A DNA stretch of 64,000 nucleotides from assembly GCF_030684035.1 (NCBI RefSeq), contig NZ_JAUXPI010000002.1:1-64000 (forward strand). Direction: 5' to 3'. This document shows, piece by piece, positions 62,690 to 64,000 of this stretch; within the stretch, counting starts at the first letter, position 1; each line of letters begins with the position of its first letter. Origin of the DNA: Phaeovulum sp. (GTDB lineage Bacteria; Pseudomonadota; Alphaproteobacteria; Rhodobacterales; Rhodobacteraceae). The position numbers were made by a program, and so were the translations under genes. The notes under the pieces are model-generated. The model did no database searches. It was not told the DNA's origin and saw only the letters and a list, made by a program, of their open reading frames with translations.

Positions 62690-64000
62690 ATGGCGCGCGC
62701 AAGCAGGAAAATCTGGGGCTGGTGGTTTTTCGACTGGGCGAGCCAACCCTACAACACCCTGCTCATCACCTTCATCTTCGCCCCCTACATGACCGAGCTT
62801 CTGGGCAGCGGCACCGCCGCGCAGACGGTTTGGGGCTACGGCATCGGTGCCACCGGTTTTGTCATCGCCATTCTGGCACCGCTACTGGGTGCCGTGGCCG
62901 ACAAGGCGGGTGGGCGGATGCGGTTCATCTGGCTTTTCTCGGTCATGTATGTCGTCGGGGCGTGGCTTTTGTGGTATGCGGCACCGGACAATTTCAATGT
63001 CTGGCTGGTGATGCTCGCCTTTGCCATCGGCATGATCGGCATGGAGTTTGCCACCACCTTCACCAACGCCATGCTGCCCGACCTTGGCCCGGCAGACGAG
63101 ATCGGGCGCATTTCCGGCTCTGGCTGGGCGTTCGGCTATCTTGGCGGCATGGTCGCGCTGATCGTCATGCTCACGCTTCTGGCCGAGAACGGCGAGGGCA
63201 AGACGCTGATCGGCATTGCGCCGATCTTCGGGCTTGATGCCGCGGCGCGCGAGGGCACGCGGTCGGTCGGGCCATTCACCGCGATCTGGTATGCGGTGTT
63301 CATGGTGCCGTTCTTTCTATGGGTGCGCGAAGTCCGCCGCCCCGGCATGGTATCAATCGGCACCGCCGTGCGCGGAGCCTGGCCGGAACTGCGCGAAACG
63401 CTGCGGCACCTGCCGCGCGACCGCAGCCTGTTCGCCTTTCTCATGGCCTCGATGTTTTACCGCGATGCGCTGAATGGCATCTACTACTTCGGTGGCATCT
63501 ACGCGGTGGGCGTGCTTGGCTGGTCGATCATCAGTGTCGGTATCTTCGGCATTCTGGGCACCATCACCGGGGCGACCTTTGCCTGGCTCGGCGGCAAGGC
63601 CGATGATCGATTTGGCCCGAAACCGGTCATCATCTTTGCGGTGGCGGTGCTGGCGCTGGTGGCGGTGGGCGTGGTCTTTGTTTCGCGCGGCTCGGTTTTC
63701 GGCTTCGCGGTGGGGCCGGAAAGCAAGCTGCCCGACATCGCTTTTTATCTGATCGGCGGGCTGATCGGGGCGGCGGGAGGCACCATGCAGGCGGCCAGCC
63801 GGTCGATGATGGTGCGCCAGGCCGACCCGGCGAAGATCACCGAAAGTTTCGGGCTTTATGCGCTGACCGGCAAGGCGACCTCATTCATTGCGCCGCTCAG
63901 CATCGGCGTGGTGACGCAATTGAGCGGCAGCCAGCAGATCGGCATAACGCCGCTGGTGGTGTTGTTCCTGACCGGGCTTGTGCTTATGATCTGGGTGAAA
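62690..64000 (+). CDS. UMF1-type MFS transporter, 3' end cut off by window
   Basis: At least 437 residues, the frame still open at base 64000. About 11-12 membrane segments. The start KIWGWWFFDWASQPYNTLLI is characteristic of the UMF1/Atg22-like MFS family, as are FATTFTNAMLPDLG and the long soluble loop before GIYYFGGIYA. Relatives include vacuolar amino-acid effluxers and bacterial transporters of unknown substrate. Starts 61 nt after the thioesterase stop; possible cotranscription. Confidence 0.88.
   Translation, partial: MARASRKIWGWWFFDWASQPYNTLLITFIFAPYMTELLGSGTAAQTVWGYGIGATGFVIAILAPLLGAVADKAGGRMRFIWLFSVMYVVGAWLLWYAAPDNFNVWLVMLAFAIGMIGMEFATTFTNAMLPDLGPADEIGRISGSGWAFGYLGGMVALIVMLTLLAENGEGKTLIGIAPIFGLDAAAREGTRSVGPFTAIWYAVFMVPFFLWVREVRRPGMVSIGTAVRGAWPELRETLRHLPRDRSLFAFLMASMFYRDALNGIYYFGGIYAVGVLGWSIISVGIFGILGTITGATFAWLGGKADDRFGPKPVIIFAVAVLALVAVGVVFVSRGSVFGFAVGPESKLPDIAFYLIGGLIGAAGGTMQAASRSMMVRQADPAKITESFGLYALTGKATSFIAPLSIGVVTQLSGSQQIGITPLVVLFLTGLVLMIWVK

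Noticed and set aside
1-64000. CRISPR arrays, insertion sequences, prophage or conjugative genes
   Set aside because: No regularly spaced repeats, transposase, integrase, capsid or Mob-like product was seen.

Overview
The window is high-GC alphaproteobacterial chromosome. Gene content, RNA signals and several family-level traits (DUF2794, IalB, DUF2585, RsfS-RlmH, gpmI-envC-ctpA, serC-serA) point to the family Rhodobacteraceae. This is a placement by recognition, not by database search. Coding density is very high, many genes overlap by 1-8 nt, and no insertion sequence, prophage, integrase or CRISPR array was found. It reads as core genome with a few less ordinary islands.

Layout. Positions 1-6200 hold the 5' part of a glutathione-dependent formaldehyde dehydrogenase gene, a divergent pair of I78-type protease-inhibitor genes, a DUF2794 gene, an overlapping NlpC/P60 hydrolase and M17 aminopeptidase pair, a small Hpt-like protein, a beta-carbonic anhydrase and a ribbon-helix-helix-like protein. 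Positions 6200-17000 hold a DUF4139 periplasmic protein, asd, a tight MFS-GT4-GT29 operon whose last gene looks like a sialyltransferase-fold enzyme, tRNA-Pro(CGG), an EamA permease, a Na/Pi cotransporter, leuB and a LysR regulator. Positions 17000-24100 hold an NAD-binding epimerase-like gene, a secreted EEP-fold protein overlapping a membrane protein gene, leuC-leuD, rsfS-rlmH and a lipoprotein behind an AT-rich palindromic region.

Positions 24200-35230 hold gpmI-envC-ctpA-rppH, then on the other strand a lytic transglycosylase, a small protein and dapD, then a LOG-family gene, ycaQ-rlmN and ialB. Positions 35230-49200 hold a class-3-like asparaginase with a structured leader, a TauE/SafE permease, a second Na/Pi cotransporter, an esterase, a giant DUF2339 membrane protein, the serine genes (serB divergent from serC-serA, with hairpins at the place of the alphaproteobacterial serC leader), a PPP-type phosphatase, a DUF2585 protein and a thiolase. 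Positions 49300-64000 hold the PBP1C/alpha-2-macroglobulin pair, a soluble hybrid histidine kinase with two receivers, recQ, yggT, a hotdog thioesterase and a truncated UMF1-type MFS gene.

Themes. Amino-acid synthesis is scattered over the window: leucine (leuB, leuC, leuD), aspartate/lysine (asd, dapD) and serine (serB, serC, serA). Cell-wall care is the second theme: NlpC/P60 hydrolase, EnvC, CtpA, MltB-type transglycosylase and PBP1C. Protease defence is the third: two I78 inhibitors and one alpha-2-macroglobulin. The observations I consider most worth testing are the GT29-containing operon, a palindromic element found twice and each time between convergent genes, the soluble PAN-domain alpha-2-macroglobulin, the AT-rich palindrome cluster at 23431-23481, and the leaders of serC and the asparaginase gene.
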